A program made the position numbers and the translations under genes. A stretch of DNA of 64,000 bases from contig NZ_DLNQ01000010.1 in assembly GCF_002479495.1 (NCBI RefSeq), positions 62,001 through 126,000 of the forward strand, written 5' to 3'. Positions 37,120 to 46,595 of this stretch are shown in pieces. The notes beneath the pieces are model-generated. The model had not been told where the DNA came from. It did not search any database and saw only the letters and a program-made list of their open reading frames with translations. The first letter of the stretch is position 1. Each line of letters opens with the position of its first letter. Source of the stretch: Brevundimonas sp. UBA7506 (GTDB lineage Bacteria > Pseudomonadota > Alphaproteobacteria > Caulobacterales > Caulobacteraceae).

Positions 37120-38073
37120 ATGTCCGTTGCTGCCCTTTTCGCCGCCGCGCTTATCAGCGTCGCGCCTCAGGATTCCACGCCCTCGACTTCACTGGGCGAA
37201 CCGGTTGAGGTCGAGGACATCATCGTGAACGGTCGGAGATTCGAGGAAGCGGCCGCTCGGTATGTTGGGGCGGTCGCCAATCCCGCCGGTAGTCGCGGCC
37301 TGGCGCGTTGGCGGAGCGAGGTTTGCGTCAGCGTCGCCAACCTGCAGCCAGAGGCCGCGCAACACATTATCGATCGAATATCGGCAGTCGCGATTGACCT
37401 GGGCCTCACGCCTGGCGACCCAGGATGCAAACCCAATATCATTATTTCGGTTACGGATGACCCTTCTGGCCTAGCGGCTTCGCTCGTGGGTCAGTCCTTC
37501 AGGTCTTTTCACACCGGCGGCAGCGGCACGGATCAGGGACGCGCCAAGCTTAACGCCTTCATAAGGGACGAACGCCCAGTGCGCTGGTGGCATCTCAGCT
37601 ACCCTGGCAATGCCGAAACAGGCGAGCTAGCCGTGCGGTTGCCAGGTTTTTATGACGCGAAGGGCATGATGGCCGATGGGAGCGATGTTCACGCCTACGC
37701 GCCAGCAGTAAGGACGACCAGCGCATCTCGTATTCGCTCAGCCATTTCCGATTTTCTGTCCCAGGTCATCATCATCGTCGATACCGACGAGGTGGGGTCC
37801 CTCTCGCTCGACCAACTGAGCGACTACTTGTCGATGGTCGCCTTCGCCCAGATCGACCCCGCAGGGCAAACTCGGGAATTCAGCACCATTCTAAATCTGT
37901 TCGATGAAACCGTAGCCACGCCCGCCGGTCTGACAAGTTGGGACAAGGCCTACCTCTCAGCGCTCTATCAATCTGACTTGACGCGTATCCAGATCGGCAA
38001 CCAGCGGTCAGCCCTAGCCGCAGCAGCCTTGGCCGCCAAGGCAGAGGCTGATCAGCCTATGTCCGGGAACTAG
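37120..38073 (+). CDS. exported hypothetical protein of atypical composition
   Basis: A 317-residue protein with a short signal-peptide-like start (VAALFAAALISVAPQ). A central region has GLARWRSEVCVSVANLQPEAAQ, a pattern seen in uncharacterised Caulobacterales and sphingomonad proteins, and two Cys residues (in EVCVSV and PGCKPN) that could form a disulfide. No enzyme motif is recognised. Base and codon use are clearly more AT-rich than every neighbour (codons such as ATT, TCT and CTA appear often), suggesting recent acquisition or relaxed selection. Its stop codon is shared as CTAG with the convergent ribF. Confidence 0.65.
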   Translation: MSVAALFAAALISVAPQDSTPSTSLGEPVEVEDIIVNGRRFEEAAARYVGAVANPAGSRGLARWRSEVCVSVANLQPEAAQHIIDRISAVAIDLGLTPGDPGCKPNIIISVTDDPSGLAASLVGQSFRSFHTGGSGTDQGRAKLNAFIRDERPVRWWHLSYPGNAETGELAVRLPGFYDAKGMMADGSDVHAYAPAVRTTSASRIRSAISDFLSQVIIIVDTDEVGSLSLDQLSDYLSMVAFAQIDPAGQTREFSTILNLFDETVATPAGLTSWDKAYLSALYQSDLTRIQIGNQRSALAAAALAAKAEADQPMSGN

Positions 38074-39005
38074 GAAGACCCGAGCACAGCCCGCGCCGCC
38101 GCCGCATCCGCCTCGATCTGCACCTTCAGCGCATCCAGCCCGTCGAACTTCATCTCGCCGCGCAGGAAGGCGACCAGTTCGGTCTCGATGGTCTGGCCGT
38201 AGAGGCTCTCATCGAAGTCCAGCAGCCAGACTTCCAGCAAGGGTGCTTCGATCTCGAACATGGGGCGGACGCCCAGGTTGGCGACGCCCTTGATCACCCG
38301 TCCGTCCGGCAGGCGGGTGCGGGTGGCGTAGACCCCATAGGCGGGGCGCATATAGTCGCCCATGGCCACGTTGGCGGTGGGCACGCCGATGGTGCGGCCG
38401 CGCTTGTCGCCGTGGATCACCTCGCCCTGGATGGAGAAGGGACGCCCCAGGATGGCGGCGGCGCGGTCCATGTCGCCGGCCTTCAGGGCCTCGCGCACAG
38501 CCGACGACGACAGCTTCAGGCCCGAGGCGTCGTCGATGCGGTCGGTGACGGAGACGGTGAAGCCCAGGCTCTCGCCATAGGTGCGCAGCAGGGCGGGCGA
38601 ACCGGAGCGGCCCTTGCCGAAGGTGAAGTCGAAGCCGACGGCGGCGTGGACGATGCCCAGACCTTCCGACAGGACGCGACGGGCGAACGCCTCGTCGCTC
38701 ATCCCCGCCATCTCGGCGTCAAAGGGGATCAGGTACAGACGGTCGACGCCCAGCGGCGCAAGCGCCCGGGCCATCTGGTCCGGCGACATCAGGCGAAAGG
38801 GCGCGGCCTCGGGCTGGAAAAGGCGGCGCGGATGCGGATCGAAGCTGACGACGCCCAGCGGGACGCCCAGACGTTCAGCGGCGGCGCGGGCCGAGGCGAT
38901 GACCGCCTGGTGGCCGCGATGCACCCCGTCGAAGGCGCCGACGGCCACCGCCGCCCCGCGCTGCGAGGCCGGCAGATCGCGCCAGCCGCGGATGACCTCA
39001 ACCAC
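38070..39005 (-). CDS. ribF: bifunctional riboflavin kinase/FAD synthetase
   Basis: A 311-residue protein with an N-terminal nucleotidylyltransferase domain (VAVGAFDGVHRGHQAV, the xHxGH site) and a C-terminal riboflavin kinase domain (GDKRGRTIGVPTANVAM). It makes FMN and then FAD. Length is canonical. The next gene on this strand is the upstream MaoC hydratase, ending 9 bases before the ribF start. Confidence 0.96.
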   Translation of the reverse strand: MVEVIRGWRDLPASQRGAAVAVGAFDGVHRGHQAVIASARAAAERLGVPLGVVSFDPHPRRLFQPEAAPFRLMSPDQMARALAPLGVDRLYLIPFDAEMAGMSDEAFARRVLSEGLGIVHAAVGFDFTFGKGRSGSPALLRTYGESLGFTVSVTDRIDDASGLKLSSSAVREALKAGDMDRAAAILGRPFSIQGEVIHGDKRGRTIGVPTANVAMGDYMRPAYGVYATRTRLPDGRVIKGVANLGVRPMFEIEAPLLEVWLLDFDESLYGQTIETELVAFLRGEMKFDGLDALKVQIEADAAAARAVLGSS

Positions 39006-39014
39006 CTCGGAGAC

Positions 39015-39476
39015 TCAGCGGGCCGAGGGCTTGCGGCGACGCGGCACGCGCACGACGGCGACCCCGTCCATGATCAGCTTGTCGCCGACGAAGCCCTCGC
39101 ACTTCAGCTGGGCGCGGGCGCCCTCCTGATCCAGTTCGATCACCGTGATGACGATGCGGACCGAATCGCCGATGCGGACCGGGAAGTGGAAGGCCAGGGT
39201 CTGGGAAATATAGATCGACCCGGCGCCCGGCAGGATGGTGCCGACCACCGCCGAGCCGAAGGCGGCGCTGAGCAGGCCATGGGCGATGCGGCCGCGATAG
39301 GCGGTCTTGGAGGCGAACTCCTCGTCCAGATGCACCGGATTGAAGTCGTCCGACGCCTCGGCGAACAGGCGAATCCGGTCCTCGGTGACGTGGACGATCT
39401 TCTCTGCGGCCATGCCGACGTGGAGTTCGTCGAGGATGTAACCGCCCGACGGATGCTGTGTGACGTATTCGACCAT
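39015..39476 (-). CDS. MaoC family dehydratase
   Basis: A 153-residue hot-dog-fold hydratase. The catalytic motif is ASDDFNPVHLDEEFA (Asp and His of the (R)-specific enoyl-CoA hydratase), followed by GRIAHGLLSA. It would hydrate an enoyl-CoA or a related thioester. The start is the ATG at 39476. It sits between the HAD-family gene and ribF on the minus strand. Confidence 0.88.
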   Translation of the reverse strand: MVEYVTQHPSGGYILDELHVGMAAEKIVHVTEDRIRLFAEASDDFNPVHLDEEFASKTAYRGRIAHGLLSAAFGSAVVGTILPGAGSIYISQTLAFHFPVRIGDSVRIVITVIELDQEGARAQLKCEGFVGDKLIMDGVAVVRVPRRRKPSAR

Positions 39477-39514
39477 GTGCGGGCTTTACGGCAGGTGCGA
39501 CGAAATGGCGAGCC

Positions 39515-40384
39515 TCACCACGCCAGTTCGAGCGCGGCGTAGCGCGCAAAGGTCGTCTCGGCCCGGAGCAATTCGGCTGCGAGCGCCGGGTCCAGCGCCC
39601 CGTCCGGCCCCTTGGCGGCGTCGCCGTGGATGCCCTGGGCGATGAAGAGGCAGTCCAGCGCCTGCTCGGCGGCGCCCAGGACGTCGGTGATCACGCCGTC
39701 GCCGATGCACAGAACGCGCGAGCGATCGACGGGGCGGCCCATCAGGCCCTGCGCCTCGCGAAGGGCCAGCTCATAGATGGGACCGAAGGGCTTGCCGGCC
39801 ATGACCACGCGCCCGCCCATTTCCTCGTAGAGGTCGGCGATGGCGCCGCCGCAATAGATGATGCTGTCGCCCTTCTGCACGATGCGGTCGGGGTTGGCGC
39901 AGATCAGCTCCAGATCGCGCTCGACGGCGGGGATCAGGCGCTGGCGATAGTCCTCGGGCGTCCCGGTCGCGTCGTCGAACAGACCGGTGACCGACAGGAA
40001 GGCGGCGTCCGAGGCGTCATGGGCGCTGGTCAGGTTCAGCCCTTCGTACAGGACGAAGTCACGGTCGGGGCCGATGATCCAGGCCGGGCCGGGAGCGCGG
40101 CGGGCCAGTTCGGCGCGGGTGGCGTCGCCCGAGGTGACGAAGGCCTTCCAGGCGCTGCGCGGCACGCCCAGCGAATCCAGTTGCGCCACCACGTCCGACG
40201 AGGGCCGCGGCGAGTTGGAGATCAGGACGACATGGCCGCCCTTCTCATTGAACTTCGTCAGGGCCTCGCAGGCCACGGGCCAGCTTTCGCGGCCGTTGTG
40301 GATCACCCCCCAGACGTCGCACAGCAGGATGTCATAGTCGTCGGCGACGGCGGACAGGCGGGGCAGAGCGTGAGGCAGGGTCAT
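39515..40384 (-). CDS. TIGR01459-type HAD subfamily IIA hydrolase
   Basis: A 289-residue HAD hydrolase with the nucleophile motif ILLCDVWGVIHNG (Asp-x-Trp in place of DxD), the threonine/serine motif LISNSPRPS and a late acidic motif in CIGDGVITDVLGA. This matches the class IIA, TIGR01459 group of alphaproteobacterial HAD proteins, whose substrate is unknown. It is followed by the MaoC gene, 38 bases away, and is divergent from lspA. Confidence 0.85.
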   Translation of the reverse strand: MTLPHALPRLSAVADDYDILLCDVWGVIHNGRESWPVACEALTKFNEKGGHVVLISNSPRPSSDVVAQLDSLGVPRSAWKAFVTSGDATRAELARRAPGPAWIIGPDRDFVLYEGLNLTSAHDASDAAFLSVTGLFDDATGTPEDYRQRLIPAVERDLELICANPDRIVQKGDSIIYCGGAIADLYEEMGGRVVMAGKPFGPIYELALREAQGLMGRPVDRSRVLCIGDGVITDVLGAAEQALDCLFIAQGIHGDAAKGPDGALDPALAAELLRAETTFARYAALELAW

Positions 40385-40503
40385 GGAGCGCTTATAGCCG
40401 CCGCGCCGCCGGGGGAAAGGCCGCAGCCGGCGCCAGTCCCCATCGGGTGCCCGTCGCTTTCCCTCTTCGCCCTCGCCCTGCTTCCTGCTAACCGGCTTTC
40501 AGC

Positions 40504-41031
40504 ATGAAAATTTCTCGCCTCGCTCTCGCCGCCTACGGCACCGCCCTCGTCGTCATCGTGCTGGACCAGCTGACCAAGGCCATGGTCCTGGGCGCCATCG
40601 ACGCGGCCCACATCTCGCAGATCCCCGACGGCTATCGCATCGCCGAGGTCATGCCGCCGATCTTCAACCTGACCTATGTGTTGAACACTGGCGTCAGCTT
40701 CGGCCTGTTCGGCGGCGGCGCCGGACGCTGGGTCCTGAGCGCCTTCTCGGTTCTGGTGGCCGTCGCCCTGGCCGTCTGGGCGACGCGTTCGGACCGCAAG
40801 CTGATGATCGTCGCCATCGGTCTGGTGATGGGCGGCGCCCTGGGCAATGTCTTCGACCGCATCCGCTTTGGCGGCGTGGTCGACTTCCTCGACTTCTCGG
40901 GAACCGGCCTGTTTCCGTGGATTTTCAACATCGCCGACGCGGGCATCACCGTGGGCGTCGTCCTGCTGATCCTCGACAGCTTCCTGTCGGAACGCCGCTC
41001 CACGGTTGGCGCGGCCCACGAAAAGTCGTAA
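40504..41031 (+). CDS. lspA: lipoprotein signal peptidase (signal peptidase II)
   Basis: A 175-residue, four-helix inner-membrane aspartyl protease that cleaves prolipoprotein signals after lipidation. Catalytic Asp regions are GNVFDRIRFGGVVDFLD and FNIADAGITVG; the conserved LNTGVSFGLFGGGAGRW segment is present. Length is normal. It is followed after 68 bases by a lipoprotein gene that will itself be a substrate. A separate promoter region of about 100 bases precedes it. Confidence 0.96.
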   Translation: MKISRLALAAYGTALVVIVLDQLTKAMVLGAIDAAHISQIPDGYRIAEVMPPIFNLTYVLNTGVSFGLFGGGAGRWVLSAFSVLVAVALAVWATRSDRKLMIVAIGLVMGGALGNVFDRIRFGGVVDFLDFSGTGLFPWIFNIADAGITVGVVLLILDSFLSERRSTVGAAHEKS

Positions 41032-41099
41032 TCACCCCCTCTTCGTTACCGTCCCGAGCCAGCGTCATTGGACGCGCCTCCCGGAGCCGAGCTGACCCT

Positions 41100-41666
41100 A
41101 TGCGTATCCGTAGCGCCCTCACCGTGGCACTTCTCGCCACCACCGCCCTCGGCCTGACCGCCTGCTCGAGCATGAAGCAGAGCATCGGCCTGACCAAGGT
41201 CGTGCCCGACGAGTTCGTCACGGTCGCCAGCGCCCCGCTCTCCGTGCCGCCCGAGTACGGCCTGACCCCGCCGTCGCCAGGCCAGCCGCGCCCGCAGGAG
41301 CTGGCGCCGGAAAGCGCCGCCCGTCAGATTCTTCTCGGCCAACGCCAGGCCGTGACGCGTACCGGCGGCGAACAGATCCTGGTCAACCAGGCCGGCGCCG
41401 ACCGCGCCGACCCCCTGGCTCGCTATGTCGTCGACGACGAGTTCGGCGATCTGGCGCACAAGGAAGAAAGCTGGGCCAACCGCGTCATGTTCTGGCGCAA
41501 GAACGATCCGGCCACCCAGACCGCGACCGTTACCCAGACGGCTGATGGTGCGCGCACCATCGACGCCAGCACCGAACACGCCCGCCTTCAAGCCCTCACC
41601 GGCACGCAGCAGGGCATCACGATCGCTCCGCGTCAGGACCGCGGCTTCAAGCTGCCCGGCCTCTAA
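41100..41666 (+). CDS. bamF: DUF3035 lipoprotein, BamF-type BAM subunit
   Basis: A 188-residue lipoprotein (LLATTALGLTACSS; Cys22). It contains the PLSVPPEYGL motif shortly after the lipidation site, and a basic tail ending GFKLPGL. The DUF3035 family is described in Caulobacter as BamF, a BAM-complex lipoprotein sharing a short motif with BamC. The ATG at 41100 follows a weak ribosome site. It is downstream of lspA and followed by a clear terminator. The assignment is from motif recall rather than alignment. Confidence 0.75.
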   Translation: MRIRSALTVALLATTALGLTACSSMKQSIGLTKVVPDEFVTVASAPLSVPPEYGLTPPSPGQPRPQELAPESAARQILLGQRQAVTRTGGEQILVNQAGADRADPLARYVVDDEFGDLAHKEESWANRVMFWRKNDPATQTATVTQTADGARTIDASTEHARLQALTGTQQGITIAPRQDRGFKLPGL

Positions 41667-41692
41667 GACTTCAGGTCCAGCCAGACCCGAAC

Positions 41693-41730
41693 GGGCGCGC
41701 TTCGTGAATGCGGGGCGCGCCCTTTTTCTT
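41693..41730 (+). terminator. intrinsic terminator after the BamF-type gene
   Basis: An 8-base GC stem (GGGCGCGC at 41693-41700 and GCGCGCCC at 41715-41722) around a 14-base loop is followed by TTTTTCTT. It would end the lspA-bamF transcript. It also lies just beyond the stop of the convergent ispH gene. Confidence 0.8.
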
Positions 41731-41738
41731 GCGCGGCC

Positions 41739-42710
41739 TCAGGCGGTCAAGACGCGCGGCAGCTTGAACGAGACGGTTTCACGCGCGCCGTCGTCCTCGG
41801 TCACGGTCGCGTCGAAACGGGCGCGGATGGCGTCGATCAGGGCCTCGATCAGAGGCTCGGGGGCCGAGGCGCCGGCGGTGACCCCCACCGTGGTCACGCC
41901 CTCGAACCACGACCAGTCCACATCGCCCGCGTCATCGACCAGACGGGCGTCGCCCGCCCCGGCCTTCAGCGCCACATCGACCAGACGCGCCGAGTTGGAC
42001 GAGTTCTTTGACCCCACCACCAGCACCAGCTGGCAGCCCTCGCCCAGACGCTTGACCGCTTCCTGACGGTTGGTGGTAGCGTAGCAGATGTCTTCCTTGT
42101 GCGGGTCCGGCAGTTCCGGGAATCGCCGCTTCAGCGCCGCCAGGATGTCAGCGGTGTCGTCCACCGACAGCGTCGTCTGGGTCGCATAGGCCAAGGGCTG
42201 ATGGCCTGGCCGCTGGAAGGTCTCGGCGTCCGCCACCGTCTCGACCAGGCTGATGGCGCCGGGCGGCAGCTGGCCCATGGTGCCGACGACTTCGGGGTGG
42301 CCGGCGTGGCCGATCAGGATGATATGCCGTCCCGCCGCATGATGGCGCTCCGCCTCGACGTGGACCTTGGACACCAGGGGGCAGGTGGCGTCGAGGAAGA
42401 GCATCTCGCGCGACCGCGCCGTCGCCGGCACCGACTTGGGCACGCCGTGGGCCGAGAAGACCACGGGCCGGTCATCCGGGCATTCGTCCAATTCCTTGAC
42501 GAAAACCGCCCCCATGCTCTTCAGCCGCTCGACGACATGGCGGTTGTGCACAATCTCGTGGCGCACATAGACGGGCGCCCCGAACTTCTCGATGGCGCGC
42601 TCGACGATCTGGATGGCCCGGTCCACCCCGGCGCAGAAGCCGCGCGGCGTGGCGAGGCGCACGTTCAGGGGGCGGCGGTCAAAACTCGAGGGCGTTACGG
42701 GCGCGTTCAT
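41739..42710 (-). CDS. ispH: 4-hydroxy-3-methylbut-2-enyl diphosphate reductase
   Basis: A 323-residue iron-sulfur enzyme of the MEP isoprenoid pathway. Cluster ligands are Cys in [11 protein letters not shown], Cys in [13 protein letters not shown], and Cys in [10 protein letters not shown]; histidines in [12 protein letters not shown] and [11 protein letters not shown] match the substrate pocket. The final step yields IPP and DMAPP. Length is canonical. It is divergent from a secreted-protein gene. Confidence 0.96.
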   Translation of the reverse strand: MNAPVTPSSFDRRPLNVRLATPRGFCAGVDRAIQIVERAIEKFGAPVYVRHEIVHNRHVVERLKSMGAVFVKELDECPDDRPVVFSAHGVPKSVPATARSREMLFLDATCPLVSKVHVEAERHHAAGRHIILIGHAGHPEVVGTMGQLPPGAISLVETVADAETFQRPGHQPLAYATQTTLSVDDTADILAALKRRFPELPDPHKEDICYATTNRQEAVKRLGEGCQLVLVVGSKNSSNSARLVDVALKAGAGDARLVDDAGDVDWSWFEGVTTVGVTAGASAPEPLIEALIDAIRARFDATVTEDDGARETVSFKLPRVLTA

Positions 42711-42858
42711 GGGCGGAACCTAGTCGCTCACGCGTCTTGCCGCCACTGGCTGCGTGGTCGCGTTTGCCGCGCCTCGCTTTAGCCGCTATCACCACCGAGC
42801 GTGGCCTGGTCGAACGTCCGATCGTTCCACGCCCCCTTCGACTGCCGGAAAGCTCCTG

Positions 42859-43524
42859 ATGCGTCGCGTCCTGACCGCCCTTGCCGCCCTCTCCATCGCG
42901 GCCGTGCTGATTCCCCAATCCGCCGAGGCCCAGTCCAGCGGCCGCCAGGGCGGCCAGCAAAGCCGCGAACAATCGCCCGACCAGGGAACCTCGCAGAATG
43001 CACGTCGCGTACGCATCGCGCCGCTGAACCGCCGTGCCAACGCCGGCCCCTGCCCCTACGTCAAGGTGCTCTACGACGCCGCGCGCTATGTCGAGATGGC
43101 CGACTTCAGCCGCCCCTCGGCGGCGGGCGTCGGCTTCACCGGCGAGATCGAAGGCGTCTCGGCTGACTGCGTCTATCGCGAATCCGACCCCATCCGCCTG
43201 GACTTCAACGTCCTGTTCAACCTCGGCAAGGGCCCGCAGGCCAGCGGCGACGGCCGCACCTATCGCTACTGGATCGCCGTGACCGAACGGAACAACGCCG
43301 TCCTGGCCAAGGAATACTTCGACCTGCCGGTCGATTTCGCAGGCCAGACGACCACCTCGGTGCAGCAGGCCCAGTCCATCGTCATCCCCCGCGCCGACGC
43401 CACCACCAGCGGCAACAACTTCGAAGTCCTGATCGGCTTCGACGTCACGCCTGAAATGGCCGAGTTCAACCGCTCGGGCAGCCGCTTCCGCGTCACCGCC
43501 GGCCAGACACAACCGAATCCCTAA
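42859..43524 (+). CDS. exported protein conserved in Caulobacterales, unknown function
   Basis: A 221-residue protein with a signal peptide ([21 protein letters not shown]), a Gln/Ser-rich linker and a beta-rich domain with two Cys ([10 protein letters not shown] and SADCVYRES) that could form a disulfide. It is followed by argS after 5 bases, so the two are probably co-transcribed. No enzymatic motif is recognised. The start at 42859 has an adequate ribosome site (GGAAAG); a longer frame begins at 42754 but would delete the signal. Confidence 0.65.
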   Translation: MRRVLTALAALSIAAVLIPQSAEAQSSGRQGGQQSREQSPDQGTSQNARRVRIAPLNRRANAGPCPYVKVLYDAARYVEMADFSRPSAAGVGFTGEIEGVSADCVYRESDPIRLDFNVLFNLGKGPQASGDGRTYRYWIAVTERNNAVLAKEYFDLPVDFAGQTTTSVQQAQSIVIPRADATTSGNNFEVLIGFDVTPEMAEFNRSGSRFRVTAGQTQPNP

Positions 43525-43529
43525 AAGCC

Positions 43530-45329
43530 ATGACTGATCTCAAGACCTCTCTCAGCGAAGCGGTCGGGTCCGCCTTCGCCGCCGAAGGCGTGGACAAGGC
43601 CCTGGCCCGCGTCACCGCGTCCGACCGCCCCGACCTGGCCGACTTCCAGTCGAACGGCGCCCTGGCCGCCGCCAAGGCGCTGAAGGCCAATCCGCGCGAA
43701 CTGGCCGCCAAGGTGGCCGAACGCCTGAGCAACGATCCGCGCCTGTCCTCGGTCGAGGTCGCCGGTCCCGGCTTCATCAATATGAAACTGTCTGACGCCG
43801 CCCTGGCCCAGCGCGCGGCCGAGGTCGCGGCGGACGAGGAACTGGCCGGCGCCTCGCGCGTCAAGCCGCGCAAGGTGGTTATCGACTACGGCGGCCCGAA
43901 CGTGGCCAAGCCGATGCACGTCGGCCACCTGCGCAGCGCCATCATCGGCGAGAGCCTGAAGCGGCTGTTCCGCCTGCGCGGCGACGAAGTCGTCGGCGAC
44001 GCCCACTTCGGCGACTGGGGCTTCCAGATGGGCCTGCTGATCACCGCCTGCGGCGACGAGGGTCTGGCCGACGCCTTCATGGCCGAGGGCGACGGCCCCT
44101 TCCCGGCCGAGACGCCGGTGACGCTGGCCGACCTCGACCGCCTCTATCCGCTGGCGGCGAGCAAGGCCAAGGAAGACCCCGCCTTCCGCGACCGCGCCCG
44201 CAAGGCGACGGCGGAGCTGCAGGGCGGCCGCCCCGGCTATCGCGCCCTGTGGTCGCATTTCGTCGCCGTCAGCCGCGAGGCGCTGAAGCGCGAGTATGAC
44301 GACCTGTCGGTCGATTTCGACCTGTGGAACGGCGAAAGCGACGCCGATCCCCTGATGGGCGAGATGATCGCCGATCTGAAGGCCAAGGGCCTGCTGGTCG
44401 AGGACGACGGCGCCCAGGTGGTCCACGTCGCCCGCGACGGCGAGACCCGCAAGAAGAAGCTGGCCGACGGCTCGGTGATCGAAGCCCCGTCGCCCCCGCC
44501 GCTGCTGGTCATCAGCTCGGAAGGCTCGGCCATGTACGGAACGACCGATCTCGCGACGATCCTCGACCGCAAGAAGTCGATCGGCCCGGACCTGATCCTC
44601 TATGTCGTCGACGAGCGTCAGGCCGAGCATTTCGAGCAGGTCTTCCGCGCCGCCTACCTGGCCGGCTACGCCCCGGAGAAGTCGCTGGAGCACCTCGGCT
44701 TCGGCACCATGAACGGCGCCGACGGCAAGCCCTTCAAGACCCGCGCGGGCGGCGTCCTGAAGCTGCGCGACCTGATCGATCAGGCGACGGACAAGGCGCG
44801 CGAGCGTCTGCATGAAGCCAAGCTGGGCGACGACCTGCCGGAAGCCGAGTTCGAGGACATCGCCCGCAAGGTGGCGGTCGCCGCGCTGAAGTTCTCGGAC
44901 CTGTCGAACAACCGCACGACCAGCTACGTCTTCGACCTCGACCGCTTCATGAGCTTCGAGGGCAAGACCGGCCCCTATCTGCTGTATCAGGCCGTGCGGG
45001 TGAAATCCCTGCTGCGCAAGGCGGCGGAACAGGGCGTGGCCCTGGCCCCCATCGTCATCGAGGAAGCGGCCGAGCGCGACCTGGCCCTGACGCTGGACGC
45101 CTTCGACGCGGCCACGGCCGACGCCTATGACAAGCGCTCGCCCAACCTGATCGCCGAGCACGCCTATCGCCTGGCGCAGAGCTTCTCCAAGTTCTACGCC
45201 GCCTGCCCGATCCTGGTCGCACCCGACGCCGCCGCCAAGGGCTCGCGCCTGGCCCTGGCCGCCGCGACCCTGCACCAGCTGGAGACGGCGCTGCGCCTGC
45301 TGGGCATCGAGACGCCCGAGCGGATGTAG
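43530..45329 (+). CDS. argS: arginyl-tRNA synthetase
   Basis: A 599-residue class I synthetase. The HIGH-like motif is [15 protein letters not shown], the KMSKS region is replaced by [15 protein letters not shown] as usual for ArgRS, and the C-terminal DALR anticodon domain ends [23 protein letters not shown]. The N-terminal additional domain begins [17 protein letters not shown]. Length is canonical. It follows a small exported-protein gene after 5 bases and is followed by a palindromic element. Confidence 0.97.
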   Translation: MTDLKTSLSEAVGSAFAAEGVDKALARVTASDRPDLADFQSNGALAAAKALKANPRELAAKVAERLSNDPRLSSVEVAGPGFINMKLSDAALAQRAAEVAADEELAGASRVKPRKVVIDYGGPNVAKPMHVGHLRSAIIGESLKRLFRLRGDEVVGDAHFGDWGFQMGLLITACGDEGLADAFMAEGDGPFPAETPVTLADLDRLYPLAASKAKEDPAFRDRARKATAELQGGRPGYRALWSHFVAVSREALKREYDDLSVDFDLWNGESDADPLMGEMIADLKAKGLLVEDDGAQVVHVARDGETRKKKLADGSVIEAPSPPPLLVISSEGSAMYGTTDLATILDRKKSIGPDLILYVVDERQAEHFEQVFRAAYLAGYAPEKSLEHLGFGTMNGADGKPFKTRAGGVLKLRDLIDQATDKARERLHEAKLGDDLPEAEFEDIARKVAVAALKFSDLSNNRTTSYVFDLDRFMSFEGKTGPYLLYQAVRVKSLLRKAAEQGVALAPIVIEEAAERDLALTLDAFDAATADAYDKRSPNLIAEHAYRLAQSFSKFYAACPILVAPDAAAKGSRLALAAATLHQLETALRLLGIETPERM

Positions 45330-45337
45330 TAACCTCA

Positions 45338-45508
45338 ATCCTCCCCCGTTTACGGGGGAGGGGGACCGCGAAGCGGTGGAGGGGGCGGCCTCAACCGCTC
45401 CGCTCGAATATCTTCGCTACCCGCGCCTGACCTTCGATTGTGGCGTTCGCTCTCGCCCCCTCCACCATGCTCCGCATGGTCCCCCTCCCCCGCTACGCAG
45501 GGGAGGAT
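45338..45508. repeat. composite inverted repeat, family C
   Basis: Two inverted arms, 45338-45387 and 45454-45508, around a 66-base spacer. Each contains CCTCCCCCG/CGGGGGAGG-type hairpins and a smaller ACCGCGAAGCGGT or ACCATGCGGAGCATGGT hairpin; the second differs in sequence between arms but stays self-complementary. It lies between argS and the deaminase gene on the same strand. The design parallels families A, B and D. Confidence 0.85.
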
Positions 45509-45573
45509 CGCTGCTGCTGATGACGGCAAGGCCTCAGACCGCTAGGTTGCGCTCCAAGTTACGGAGCCTCCCC

Positions 45574-46584
45574 ATGTCCCTCGACGCCTTCATCGCCGGC
45601 CTGCCCAAGGCCGAACTGCACCTGCACATCGAGGGCTCGCTGGAGCCGGAACTGATGTTCGAACTGGCGCAGCGCAACGGCGTCGCCATCCCCTACGACA
45701 GCGTCGAGGCCGTGCGCGCGGCCTATGACTTCTCGAACCTGCAGGACTTCCTCGACATCTATTACGCGGGCGCCGCCGTGCTGCTGACGCGTCAGGATTT
45801 CGAGGATCTGGCCTTCGCCTATTTCCAGCGCGCCGCCGCCGACAACGTGCGCCACGCCGAGATCTTCTTCGATCCCCAGACCCACACCGACCGGGGCGTG
45901 CCCTTCAGCGTGGTGGTCGAGGGCCTGATCGCGGGCATGGACCGCGCCAAGGCCGAGCTGGGCGTCACCAGCGGCCTGATCCTCAGCTTCCTGCGCCACC
46001 TGTCCGAGGACGAAGCCTTCGCCACGCTGGAGGCCGCCAAGCCCTATCTGCACCACTTCATCGGCGTCGGATTGGATTCGTCCGAGGTCGGCCATCCGCC
46101 GGCCAAGTTCCAGCGCGTCTTCGCCGCCGCCCGCGAGCTGGGTCTGAAGCTGTGCGCCCACGCCGGCGAGGAAGGCCCGCCCGCCTATGTGCACGAAGCC
46201 CTGGACCTGCTGCACATCGACCGCATGGACCACGGCAACCGCTCGATGGAGGACGAGGGCCTGATCGCGCGTCTGGCCGCCGAGCAGATGACGCTGACGG
46301 TCTGCCCGCTGTCGAACCTGAAGCTGTGCGTGGTCAAGGATCTGAAGGACCACCCGGTCCCCGAGATGCTGCGCCGCGGCCTGCACGTCACCCTGAACTC
46401 AGACGACCCCTCCTATTTCGGCGGCTATGTGAACGCCAACTACATGCAGTTGGCGAACGCCGTGAGCCTGACCCGCGAGCAGGTGACGCAACTGGCGAAG
46501 AACAGCTTCGAGGGCAGCTTCCTGAGCGACGCCGACAAGGCCGCCCGCATCGCCGAAGTGGACGCCTACGCGGCGGCGCACTGA
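45574..46584 (+). CDS. adenosine deaminase-family protein, probable adenine deaminase
   Basis: A 336-residue TIM-barrel metalloenzyme. The metal site is ELHLHIEGSLEPEL (His16 and His18), with further ligands and base in CAHAGEEGPP and LNSDDPSYFGGYVNANY. The segment FFDPQTHTDRG and the SDDPxYFGGY signature match the adenine-deaminase branch exemplified by Pseudomonas PA0148 and yeast Aah1, rather than true adenosine deaminase. The reaction would be adenine to hypoxanthine. A general annotation pipeline would call it add. It is single-copy here, flanked by two palindromic repeats. Confidence 0.85.
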   Translation: MSLDAFIAGLPKAELHLHIEGSLEPELMFELAQRNGVAIPYDSVEAVRAAYDFSNLQDFLDIYYAGAAVLLTRQDFEDLAFAYFQRAAADNVRHAEIFFDPQTHTDRGVPFSVVVEGLIAGMDRAKAELGVTSGLILSFLRHLSEDEAFATLEAAKPYLHHFIGVGLDSSEVGHPPAKFQRVFAAARELGLKLCAHAGEEGPPAYVHEALDLLHIDRMDHGNRSMEDEGLIARLAAEQMTLTVCPLSNLKLCVVKDLKDHPVPEMLRRGLHVTLNSDDPSYFGGYVNANYMQLANAVSLTREQVTQLAKNSFEGSFLSDADKAARIAEVDAYAAAH

Positions 46585-46595
46585 TTTTATCTTCC

